Of a stretch of DNA of 63,196 nucleotides, positions 56,478-63,196 are shown in pieces; positions within the stretch are counted from its first letter, which is position 1, and each line of letters opens with the position of its first letter. The notes beneath the pieces were generated by a model. The model searched no databases, was not told the DNA's origin, and was given only the letters and a program-made list of their open reading frames with translations. Position numbers and translations under genes: made by a program. The stretch is from Stappia indica (GTDB taxonomy: Bacteria > Pseudomonadota > Alphaproteobacteria > Rhizobiales > Stappiaceae), in the NCBI RefSeq assembly GCF_020177335.1, contig NZ_JAIVMG010000018.1, positions 1 to 63,196 on the forward strand, in the 5' to 3' direction.

Positions 56478-58402
56478 GCAACAATCGCGGCGAAGTGATT
56501 GACCGCGCCGCCAGCGTTCCCGGTCCGGCCTTTTCGCCGGACCGGGAGGTTCTGCGGATCGCCTTTCTCGCGCTGCATGTTGCCATGATCGCCCTCGGCT
56601 GCCTCGCCTTCGCGACGGTGGTCGATGTGATCGGCCGCAACACGCCGGCCGGCTTCACCGTGCGCGGCATCTACGAGGTCAGCGGCCTGGTCATGGCAGT
56701 GATCATCGCCGCCGCCGCAGCGCCCGCCTTCCTGCTCCGGCGCAATGTGGGCATGGAGCTGCTGGTGCCGCTGCTCGGCGAGCGCTCCCTGCTGACCGCC
56801 GTCGCCTCGATCGCCGAAACGGCGTTTCTTCTGCTTCTGGCCTGGCGGCTCCATGCCAAGGCCGCCGATGCGCTGGAGTTCCAGGACACCACCAGCCTGC
56901 TCGGCCTGTCCATCGCCCCGTTCTGGTTTGCCGCCAGCTACTGCCTATTCTTTGCCGGCACCGCCACCTTGTGGAAGACCGGTGGCCATCTTCTGGCACT
57001 GCGCAAGACGGATCCCCGCCGGCTGCTGCGGCCCGCTCTCATCCTCACGCTGATCGGCGCCGCTGTCGCCGGCATCCTCGCCTCGCTGGTGGCCGCCGAT
57101 GCCACCCCCGGCTGGCAGGCCGGTGCCGCCTTTCTCGCGCTCTATCTTCTGATCGTCGCCGGCATCCCCATCGGCATCAGCCTCGGCCTCACCGGCTTCG
57201 GTTTCCTCTATCTGGTGATCGGCGAGCCGCAGGCGCTCGCCATCGTCGAAAACGAAACCGCGCGCGCCCTGTCGAGCGACAGCCTCGCCGCCATTCCGCT
57301 GTTCCTGCTGATGGGCAGTCTTGCGGTGCAGGCCGGCCTTGCCGGCGACATCTTCAAGGCCGCCAGCCGCTTCACCGCCGGCTTCCGGGGCGGGCTGTCG
57401 ATCGCCAGCGTCATCGGCTGCGGTGCCTTTGGCGCCATTTCCGGATCCTCGATCGCCACCACCGCCACCTTCGGCAAGGTCGCCTTCTCGGAGATGAAAC
57501 AGCGCGGCTACGATTCCGGTCTGGCCACCGGCACGCTGGCGGCGGGCGGCACGCTCGGCGCGCTGATCCCGCCCTCGGTCGTCTTGATCATCTATTGCGT
57601 GCTGGTCGAGGTCTCGATCCAGGAAGCCTTCATCGCCAGCCTCATTCCCGGCCTGCTGGCCATGGGCCTCTATCTGGTGGCCGTGGTGGTTCAGGTCCGG
57701 CTCCGGCCGGATCTGGCGCCGCAGGCCGAGGGCTTTGACGCGCGCGAAGCCATGCGCAGCATGGCCGTCGCCTGGCGGCCGATCCTGCTGTTCCTGATGG
57801 TGCTCGGCGGGCTTTACGGCGGGGTGTTCACCACCCAGGAAGCGGCTGCGGTCGGTGCCGTTCTCGCCTTCGCCTTCGCCGTCACCAGCAAGGGGTTCTC
57901 GCTGCGGGCGCTGCTCGACGGGTTTGCAGAGACCGCCGTCAACACGGTGGTGATCTACGTGATCGTCATCGGCGCCAATATCTTCGCCGCCTATCTGACC
58001 CTGACCGACATCACCACCAGCGTGCTCAGCGTCGTCGATCTGGAAACCACGCCGCACTGGCTGATCCTGCTGGTGATCATGGCGATGTATCTCGTGCTCG
58101 GCAGCGTGTTCGACACGGTCGCCGCGGTTCTGGTCACCGCCCCGTTCGTCATCCCGCTGATCAGCGGCATGGGCTATGACCTGATCTGGTGGGGCGTGAT
58201 CACCCTGTCGCTGGTGGAGATCGGCATGATCACGCCGCCGATCGGCGTCAATGTCTTCGTCATGAAATCGGTGATCGGCACCGCCGCGCCGATCAAGACG
58301 ATCTTCAAGGGCATCGTGCCGTTCCTCGCCGCCGATCTCATCCGGCTGGCGGTGCTGACGCTCTTCCCGATCCTGACCCTCTGGCTGCCGAAGGTTCTGT
58401 GA
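56474..58402 (+). CDS. fused TRAP transporter membrane protein (DctQ-DctM)
   Basis: 642 residues. The first 180 are a four-helix DctQ part (IAFLALHVAMIALGCLAFATV through FWFAASYCLFFAGTATLW); the rest is the DctM permease with GIPIGISLGLTGFGFLYLVIG, GCGAFGAISGSSIATTATFG and TPPIGVNVFVMKSV motifs. Fused QM proteins are known in this family. The ATG overlaps the dctP stop by four bases. Confidence 0.9.
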   Translation: MSNNRGEVIDRAASVPGPAFSPDREVLRIAFLALHVAMIALGCLAFATVVDVIGRNTPAGFTVRGIYEVSGLVMAVIIAAAAAPAFLLRRNVGMELLVPLLGERSLLTAVASIAETAFLLLLAWRLHAKAADALEFQDTTSLLGLSIAPFWFAASYCLFFAGTATLWKTGGHLLALRKTDPRRLLRPALILTLIGAAVAGILASLVAADATPGWQAGAAFLALYLLIVAGIPIGISLGLTGFGFLYLVIGEPQALAIVENETARALSSDSLAAIPLFLLMGSLAVQAGLAGDIFKAASRFTAGFRGGLSIASVIGCGAFGAISGSSIATTATFGKVAFSEMKQRGYDSGLATGTLAAGGTLGALIPPSVVLIIYCVLVEVSIQEAFIASLIPGLLAMGLYLVAVVVQVRLRPDLAPQAEGFDAREAMRSMAVAWRPILLFLMVLGGLYGGVFTTQEAAAVGAVLAFAFAVTSKGFSLRALLDGFAETAVNTVVIYVIVIGANIFAAYLTLTDITTSVLSVVDLETTPHWLILLVIMAMYLVLGSVFDTVAAVLVTAPFVIPLISGMGYDLIWWGVITLSLVEIGMITPPIGVNVFVMKSVIGTAAPIKTIFKGIVPFLAADLIRLAVLTLFPILTLWLPKVL

Positions 58403-58405
58403 CCG

Positions 58406-59224
58406 ATGACCCCACACACTTCAATGGACGCGCCGTCTGACGGCGGTGTCCCCACGCCGGAAAACCGCACCGCCATCGTTGTCGGCGGTGGGCGCGGCAT
58501 CGGTGCCGCCACGGCCCGAAAGCTGGCGGCACAAGGGCTCAAGGTCCTTGTCGCCGACCGGGACGCGGCGGCGGCGCGCGATATCTGTGCCGAGCTCGAT
58601 GGAGAGCACGGCCATCATGCCCTCGACATCCGCGATCCGGAGGCGGTGGAAGCGCTGTTCGACCACGCCGAGGCACAGTTCGGCCCGGTGTCGGTGCTGG
58701 TCAACACCGCCGCGATCTCGCCGATGCCCGCCGATGGCTCCCGGCTGGCGATCGCCGACACGGACACCGCCCTTCTGCGCGACGTGCTCGACATCAACAC
58801 CCTGGGCACGATCCTGCTCGGGCGTGAATACGCCCGGCGGGCCGCAAAGGCGGGCGCCGGCATCGGCGCCCATGGCCGGGTGGTGTTCCTGTCCTCGGCC
58901 GCGGCGCAGCTTGGCGGGCACAAATCCTCGGTGATCTACATCGCCAGCAAGGCGGCGGTGATCGGCTTCGCCAAGGGGCTGGCGCGGGAACTCGCGCCGC
59001 ACGGGATCACCGTCAACTGCGTGGCGCCGGGCCTGATCGACACGCCGATGCTGCGCGCGGGCCTGCGCGCCGAACAGGACGCGGAAGCAAGCGCCGCCGT
59101 GCCGCTGGCACGGATCGGCCAGCCGGAGGAGGTCGCCGCCGCCGTCGCCTATCTGGTGTCGCCGGACGCGGCCTATGTCACCGGCGCCACCCTCGACATC
59201 AACGGCGGCTATCACATGGGCTGA
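58406..59224 (+). CDS. short-chain dehydrogenase/reductase
   Basis: 272 residues. The NAD-binding motif is VVGGGRGIGAATARKLA, NTAAIS follows, and the catalytic Ser/Tyr/Lys are in FLSSAAAQ and YIASKAAV. The C-terminal CVAPGLIDTPML is typical. Starts three bases after dctQM. The substrate is unknown; in a ring-cleavage cluster it might be a dihydrodiol or side-chain alcohol dehydrogenase. Confidence 0.88.
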   Translation: MTPHTSMDAPSDGGVPTPENRTAIVVGGGRGIGAATARKLAAQGLKVLVADRDAAAARDICAELDGEHGHHALDIRDPEAVEALFDHAEAQFGPVSVLVNTAAISPMPADGSRLAIADTDTALLRDVLDINTLGTILLGREYARRAAKAGAGIGAHGRVVFLSSAAAQLGGHKSSVIYIASKAAVIGFAKGLARELAPHGITVNCVAPGLIDTPMLRAGLRAEQDAEASAAVPLARIGQPEEVAAAVAYLVSPDAAYVTGATLDINGGYHMG

Positions 59225-59268
59225 CCCGCCCGCCCACACCGCCCAGCTATTCAGGAAAGCGAGACATC

Positions 59269-60063
59269 TTGCGCATCTGGCATCAGTCCAGCGTCGATCT
59301 GGAAAACTACCCCCACTACCACGCATCCATGCTGCGCCATTACGAGAAGATCCTGCATCCGGACACGCAGATGACCTTCGTCGGCGTTCCCGTCGACACC
59401 TGGGGCGGCCTGTCGCCGAGCGATTTCATCGGCTCGCCCTATCTCTACCAGCAGACCCTCAGCAATCTGCTCTACACCAACTGCCTGACGGCGGAGCGCG
59501 AAGGCTACGACGCCTTCGTCATCGGCAGCTACACCGCGCCGTTCCTGCGCGAGTGCCGCTCGCTGGTGAACATCCCGGTGATCTCCATGCCGGAAAGCAC
59601 CATCCTCGTCGGCTGCTCGATGGCGCAGAAGATCGGCCTCGTCACCCTCAACGACGAGAACCGCTGGTTCCTGCAGACCATGGTCTCCTCCAACAAGTTC
59701 GAAGGCCGGATCGCCGGCATCGAGGTGGTGGAACCGGCGCTGAACGAAAAGGAGCTGGAGGACGCCTTCGCCGACCCGACCGACTACATCGCCCGCTTCA
59801 CCGAGGTGTCGCGCCGGGTGATCGCCATGGGCGCAGATGTGATCGTGCCGGCGGAAGGGATCGTCGCGGAGATCGTCTACAAGGCCGGACTGACGGAAAT
59901 CGACGGGGTCTGCGTGATGGACGGCATCGGCATTCCGCTTGCCTATGCGCAGATGCTGGGCAGCCTGCACCGCAGCACCGGCCTGCATGCCGGGCGCAAG
60001 TGGCACTACGTCTCGCCGGGCGCCGAAGCGCTTTCCCGCTTCCCGCCCCTGCAGCGCGGCTGA
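59269..60063 (+). CDS. Asp/Glu/hydantoin racemase-superfamily protein lacking both catalytic cysteines
   Basis: 264 residues from a TTG start (MRIWHQSS). The family fold is visible (RIWHQSSVDLENYPHY, PVISMPESTILVGCSMAQKIGLVTL, GADVIVPAEGIVAEIV). The first catalytic loop, normally GCFGDP-like, is IGSYTAPFL with Ser in place of Cys; the second, normally GCAGM-like, is PAEGIV without Cys. Two-base racemisation by the usual cysteines is therefore not possible. An isomerase, lyase or hydrolase role is open. It ends the TRAP-SDR operon. Confidence 0.85.
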   Translation: MRIWHQSSVDLENYPHYHASMLRHYEKILHPDTQMTFVGVPVDTWGGLSPSDFIGSPYLYQQTLSNLLYTNCLTAEREGYDAFVIGSYTAPFLRECRSLVNIPVISMPESTILVGCSMAQKIGLVTLNDENRWFLQTMVSSNKFEGRIAGIEVVEPALNEKELEDAFADPTDYIARFTEVSRRVIAMGADVIVPAEGIVAEIVYKAGLTEIDGVCVMDGIGIPLAYAQMLGSLHRSTGLHAGRKWHYVSPGAEALSRFPPLQRG

Positions 60064-60074
60064 CCTTCCGCCGG

Positions 60075-60875
60075 TCACGTGGCGGAGGGGCGCTCCAGAT
60101 TGACCCGCAGCTCCGCTTCGATCCGCGCCACACAACGGAGCAGGTCATCGAGATAGCGCTCGGCGGCCTCCGCCGGCGTCATGGCGCTGCGAAAGAAGAT
60201 GATATTGACCGCGCCGACCACGCTTTCGGGGCCCATCACCGGCGCGGCAATGGCCCCGACCTTGGGGTCCGCCTGCCCGGCGGAGCCGGCATAGCCGGCT
60301 CCCCGGGTCTCCGCGATCAACCGGTCGAGATAAGGCCGATTGGCAATGTCGGCGGCATCCTCGCCACCAAGGTTCTGGACGATGGCCAGAGCCGTTTCCA
60401 GCTCGTCCCGCGTCATCGCCGACAGGATCGCCCGCCCCAGCGCGGAGCGCACCAGATGGCGTTTCTTGCCGACCACGCTGCGGTGGATCGACATGGGACT
60501 GATGCGGTGGGTGGAATACTGGATCTCCAGCGCCCCGGAGGTGAGGCTCGCGAAGTCGCACGGCCATAGCACCTTGCGCGTCAACGCCCGCAGATGCGGC
60601 GCCACGGTCTGGCCGACGATGTCATTGTCCTTCAGCCCATCGGCCAGTTGGGCAATCTTCTCGGTCAATGAGATCGCCCCGTCCTCGCTGCGGCGGGCGA
60701 CATAGCCCAGCTCCACCAGCGTGTTGACGATCCGGTAGAGCGACGAGCGGTCGATCCCGGCATACTCGCTGAGCGCGCCGATCTTCACCCAGCCCAGCTC
60801 CCCCAGTGCTTCCAGCACCTTCAGGCCCCGGCCGATCGAACTGACATTCCGGTAGGTCGCCCGGGGTTCCTGCAT
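60075..60875 (-). CDS. IclR-family regulator of the mhp/TRAP genes
   Basis: 266 residues. N-terminal winged HTH: VSSIGRGLKVLEALGELGWV and YAGIDRSSLYRIVNTLVELGYV. The C-terminal IclR effector domain has VRSALGRAILSAM and AAPVMGPESVVGAVNIIFFR. It resembles MhpR-type regulators of hydroxyphenylpropionate degradation. It is divergent from mhpB; its ATG is preceded by AAGGAG directly next to a perfect palindrome, so it probably controls itself. Confidence 0.9.
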   Translation of the reverse strand: MQEPRATYRNVSSIGRGLKVLEALGELGWVKIGALSEYAGIDRSSLYRIVNTLVELGYVARRSEDGAISLTEKIAQLADGLKDNDIVGQTVAPHLRALTRKVLWPCDFASLTSGALEIQYSTHRISPMSIHRSVVGKKRHLVRSALGRAILSAMTRDELETALAIVQNLGGEDAADIANRPYLDRLIAETRGAGYAGSAGQADPKVGAIAAPVMGPESVVGAVNIIFFRSAMTPAEAAERYLDDLLRCVARIEAELRVNLERPSAT

Positions 60876-60893
60876 TCCGCTCCGCTCCTTCGC

Positions 60894-60908
60894 GTTCGCA
60901 ATGCGAAC
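60894..60908. promoter_or_regulatory. IclR-type operator between iclR and mhpB
   Basis: GTTCGCAATGCGAAC is a perfect palindrome with one central base. It lies over the predicted iclR start site and next to its Shine-Dalgarno, and is nearly the same as the site at 55280-55294. Confidence 0.6.
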
Positions 60909-60909
60909 A

Positions 60910-60938
60910 TTCTAGGGATCCGTGTTGTTCCCGGTCAA
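60910..60938 (-). promoter_or_regulatory. probable iclR promoter
   Basis: Minus-strand TTGACC and CTAGAA are 17 bp apart. The start would fall inside the palindrome at 60894-60908. Confidence 0.45.
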
Positions 60939-61051
60939 GGGATACGCCAATCGGGACAGGAGCGGCCATGCCCGCCGGCGCCCGACAGACGGCAGATGCC
61001 GCAGCGGCGCGCGGAGCTGGCCCGGCAGAACAACACAGGGAGCATCGCATC

Positions 61052-61987
61052 ATGATCGTCGGCACAATGTGCATGTCGCACAGTCCATTGATGGACCGGA
61101 ACCGGGCGGACCCGGGCGCCGAACAGCGCTTCGGCGAAGCGCTTTCCCGCGCCGAACGCCTGGTGGAGCAGGCACAGCCCGACCTGACCATCGTCTTCTA
61201 CCCCGATCACATCAACGGTTTCTTCTACAAGCTGCTGCCGTCCTTCTGCGTCGGGGCGGCGGGCACCTCGATCGGTGATTTCGGCACGGTTCAGGGGGCG
61301 CTCGACATCCCCGAGGCAGCCGCCTTCTCGCTGACCCGCAGCCTGCTCGACCAGGGGATCGACACCGCCGTCTCCCTCGACATGGAGGTCGACCACGGCG
61401 CCATGCAGCCGCTGGAACTGCTTTCTGCCCGCCATTCCCTGTCGCGGATCATTCCCGTCTTCATCAACTGCGCCGCCGCGCCGCGCCCCACCTTCGAGCG
61501 GGTGCGCGCCCTTGGTCGTGCCGTCGGCGACTGGGCGCAGGCCCTGCCGGAGCGGGTGCTGATGATCGGCTCCGGCGGGCTGTCGCACGATCCGCCGATC
61601 CCCAACCTGACGACCGCGCCGCAGCCGGTGCGCGAGCAGTTGATCGCCGGCCGTCCGCTCAATCACAGCCAGCGGCTGGCGCGGCAGAACCGGGCGATCA
61701 ACGAGGGCTACGCACTGGCCGCCGGCACCTCGGAGATCCTTCCGCTCAATCCGGAGTGGGACGAAAAGCTGATGACCGCCTTCACCGCCGGCGATCTGAC
61801 CGTGCTCGACGACATGTCGGACGAGACCCTTTCGGCAACCGGCGGCCGGGGCGGCCACGAAGTCCGGGCCTGGGTCGCCGCGCTCGCCGCCCTTGGCCCC
61901 GACTATCGGGCCGAGCAGCTGTTCTACGAACCGATCGACGAGTGGATCACCGGCATGGGCATCCTGCATGCCAGCCGCGCCGCCTGA
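61052..61987 (+). CDS. mhpB: 2,3-dihydroxyphenylpropionate 1,2-dioxygenase-like extradiol dioxygenase
   Basis: 311 residues from the ATG at 61052 (MIVGTMCMSHSPLMD); upstream extension has no family similarity. LigB-type extradiol dioxygenase: FYPDHINGFFYKLLP and SLDMEVDHGAMQPLEL include the iron-site His and Glu/Asp, and GSGGLSHDPPIP is the C-terminal signature. It opens a catechol-type ring with O2 next to the hydroxyl pair. The exact catechol substrate cannot be fixed. Confidence 0.88.
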   Translation: MIVGTMCMSHSPLMDRNRADPGAEQRFGEALSRAERLVEQAQPDLTIVFYPDHINGFFYKLLPSFCVGAAGTSIGDFGTVQGALDIPEAAAFSLTRSLLDQGIDTAVSLDMEVDHGAMQPLELLSARHSLSRIIPVFINCAAAPRPTFERVRALGRAVGDWAQALPERVLMIGSGGLSHDPPIPNLTTAPQPVREQLIAGRPLNHSQRLARQNRAINEGYALAAGTSEILPLNPEWDEKLMTAFTAGDLTVLDDMSDETLSATGGRGGHEVRAWVAALAALGPDYRAEQLFYEPIDEWITGMGILHASRAA

Positions 61988-62110
61988 CGCGGCATCTCCC
62001 AGGGCAAATGGCAGGGCGCCCTGGCAAGGCGCGCCCACCGTATGAGCCCACCGAGCGTTCCCATTTCGTGAAAACGGGCCGAAGGCCTGCACTCAGCAAG
62101 GGCAACACCC

Positions 62111-62986
62111 ATGAGCAAACAGCATTTCTCCGTCTGGTCGGATCTGACCGGCGTCTCCTTCTCCCAGGGCTTTCTCGATGCCGGCGGCATCCGCACCCGC
62201 TACCTCTCCTCCGGGTCGCCGGACAAGCCGCTGCTGATCCTCATTCACGGCACCGGTGGCCACGCGGAAGCCTACAGCCGGAACCTGGCGGCCCATGGCG
62301 AGCATTTCTGGACCGTGGCCATCGACCTGATCGGCCATGGCTGGTCGGACAAGCCGGCCGGCAGCTATGAAATCGCCGATTATGCCAACCACGTTCTGGC
62401 GGTGATCAAGGCGCTTGGCCGGGAGCGGGCGCATATCTCCGGCGAGTCCCTCGGCGGCTGGGTCGCCGCCCATCTGGCGATCCATCACCCGGAGGCGGTC
62501 GACCGGATCGTTCTCAACACCTCCGGCGGCTGGACCGCCCATCCGGAGGTGATGGCGCGGATCAAGCGGCTGTCGATGGAAGCGGTCAACGACCCGAACC
62601 CGGAGCGGATCCGTGGCCGGCTCGAATTCCTGATGCATGACACCTCCAAGGTGAACGACGACCTGGTGGAGACCCGCCGGGCGATCTACGCCCAGGACGG
62701 GTTCGCCGAAACCATGGAACGGGTCCTCTGCCTGCAGGAGATGGACATCCGCCGCCGCAACATGTTCTCCGACGAAGACACCCGGCGCATCGCCGCGCCG
62801 ACGCTGGTGCTGTGGACCTCGCACGATCCGACGGCAACGCCGGAGGAAGGCCAGAAGATCGCCGACCTGATCCCGGGTGCGCAATATGTGGTGATGAACG
62901 CCTGCGGTCACTGGCCGCAGTTCGAGGATGCGGCGCTGTTCAACCAGTTGCACCTCGACTTCCTGCTGGACCGCAAGAGCGCCTGA
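62111..62986 (+). CDS. mhpC: meta-cleavage product hydrolase (MhpC-type alpha/beta hydrolase)
   Basis: 291 residues. The oxyanion loop is LIHGTGGHAEAYSRN, the nucleophile elbow ISGESLGGWVAAHLA, the acid Asp in TSHDPTATPEEG and the His in NACGHWPQFED. The family cleaves the C-C bond of the ring-fission product. It stands between mhpB and mhpD as in the E. coli mhp operon. Confidence 0.88.
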   Translation: MSKQHFSVWSDLTGVSFSQGFLDAGGIRTRYLSSGSPDKPLLILIHGTGGHAEAYSRNLAAHGEHFWTVAIDLIGHGWSDKPAGSYEIADYANHVLAVIKALGRERAHISGESLGGWVAAHLAIHHPEAVDRIVLNTSGGWTAHPEVMARIKRLSMEAVNDPNPERIRGRLEFLMHDTSKVNDDLVETRRAIYAQDGFAETMERVLCLQEMDIRRRNMFSDEDTRRIAAPTLVLWTSHDPTATPEEGQKIADLIPGAQYVVMNACGHWPQFEDAALFNQLHLDFLLDRKSA

Positions 62987-63071
62987 GCGCTTCGGCTTCC
63001 TGTCTCCCCAAGCCCCCGCGCCGCGCCCTTTCAGGCCCCTGCGCGGGGGCACTGGCTTCATTGGGATGAAA

Positions 63072-63196
63072 ATGGCAATGACCCTTGATGACATCGCCCG
63101 TGCGCTGCGGGAGGCGGACGCCGCCGGCGCGCCGATCCTGCCGGTGCGCGAGAAGATCGCCACGGCGGAAGACGCCTATGCGGTTCAGGAAATCAA
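63072..63196 (+). CDS. mhpD: 2-keto-4-pentenoate hydratase (MhpD-type), 5' part only
   Basis: About 41 residues are present before the window ends (MAMTLDDIARALREA, then PILPVREKIATAEDAYAVQEI), which matches the start of fumarylacetoacetate-hydrolase-like hydratases such as MhpD. Nearby ATGs at 63066, 63072 and 63078 are all in frame. With mhpB and mhpC upstream the assignment is likely, but most of the protein is outside the window. Confidence 0.75.
   Translation, partial: MAMTLDDIARALREADAAGAPILPVREKIATAEDAYAVQEI

Overview
The window reads as a GC-rich alphaproteobacterial chromosome, most likely Hyphomicrobiales (rhizobia-like, for example a Stappiaceae-type genome). The reasons are the gene order infB-ylxR-nusA-rimP / trmB-metK-HTH-lnt-corC-ybeY-phoH-miaB-plsC-fur(mur)-rimI-tsaB, a PmtA-type phospholipid methyltransferase beside dnaJ, RpoH-type promoter elements, TGA-N9-TCA iron operators, and frequent GTG/TTG starts. 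I saw no mobile element, CRISPR array, rRNA or tRNA gene. The species is not determined.

Layout. Positions 1-19,400 are core housekeeping genes, nearly all on the minus strand: transcription and translation factors, tRNA modification, SAM synthesis, lipoprotein acylation, Fe-S delivery and the HslVU protease. Positions 19,500-24,400 hold an Lrp-type regulator divergent from methionine gamma-lyase and an E1-type 2-oxoacid dehydrogenase, the same trio as mdeR-mdeA-mdeB of Pseudomonas putida; two helically phased 15-bp inverted repeats lie in the divergent promoter. Positions 24,400-29,300 carry pmtA, dnaJ, an fkbM methyltransferase and dnaK. Positions 29,500-34,600 hold two SulP transporters, a tandem UspA protein and a secreted LprI/MliC-like protein.

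Positions 34,687-43,315 form a vitamin B12 uptake operon: promoter, cobalamin riboswitch, btuB, btuF, btuC, btuD, an uncharacterised gene, exbB, exbD1, exbD2 and tonB. Positions 43,350-52,730 form a heme uptake locus: hmuSTUV on the minus strand, divergent from hmuR, a small exported protein and a second exbB-exbD1-exbD2-tonB set. Two RirA-type iron operators lie in the divergent promoter. MOSC, pyridoxal kinase and small AAA-ATPase genes follow. Positions 55,300-63,196 hold a catabolic cluster: a TRAP transporter, an SDR, a racemase-fold protein without the family cysteines, an IclR regulator and mhpB-mhpC-mhpD (the last cut by the window edge). Near-identical IclR-type palindromes lie upstream of both the transporter operon and iclR/mhpB.

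Most notable points: (1) between exbD1 and exbD2 of the B12 operon, a 14-bp tandem repeat makes a chain of five-codon minicistrons, each with its own Shine-Dalgarno and each ending in ATGA on the next start, which looks like a translational relay; (2) in both TonB modules the second ExbD has Asn where the first has the conserved membrane Asp, suggesting asymmetric ExbD heterodimers; (3) a shared IclR operator joins the two halves of an aromatic-type catabolic regulon that contains a Cys-less racemase-fold enzyme.
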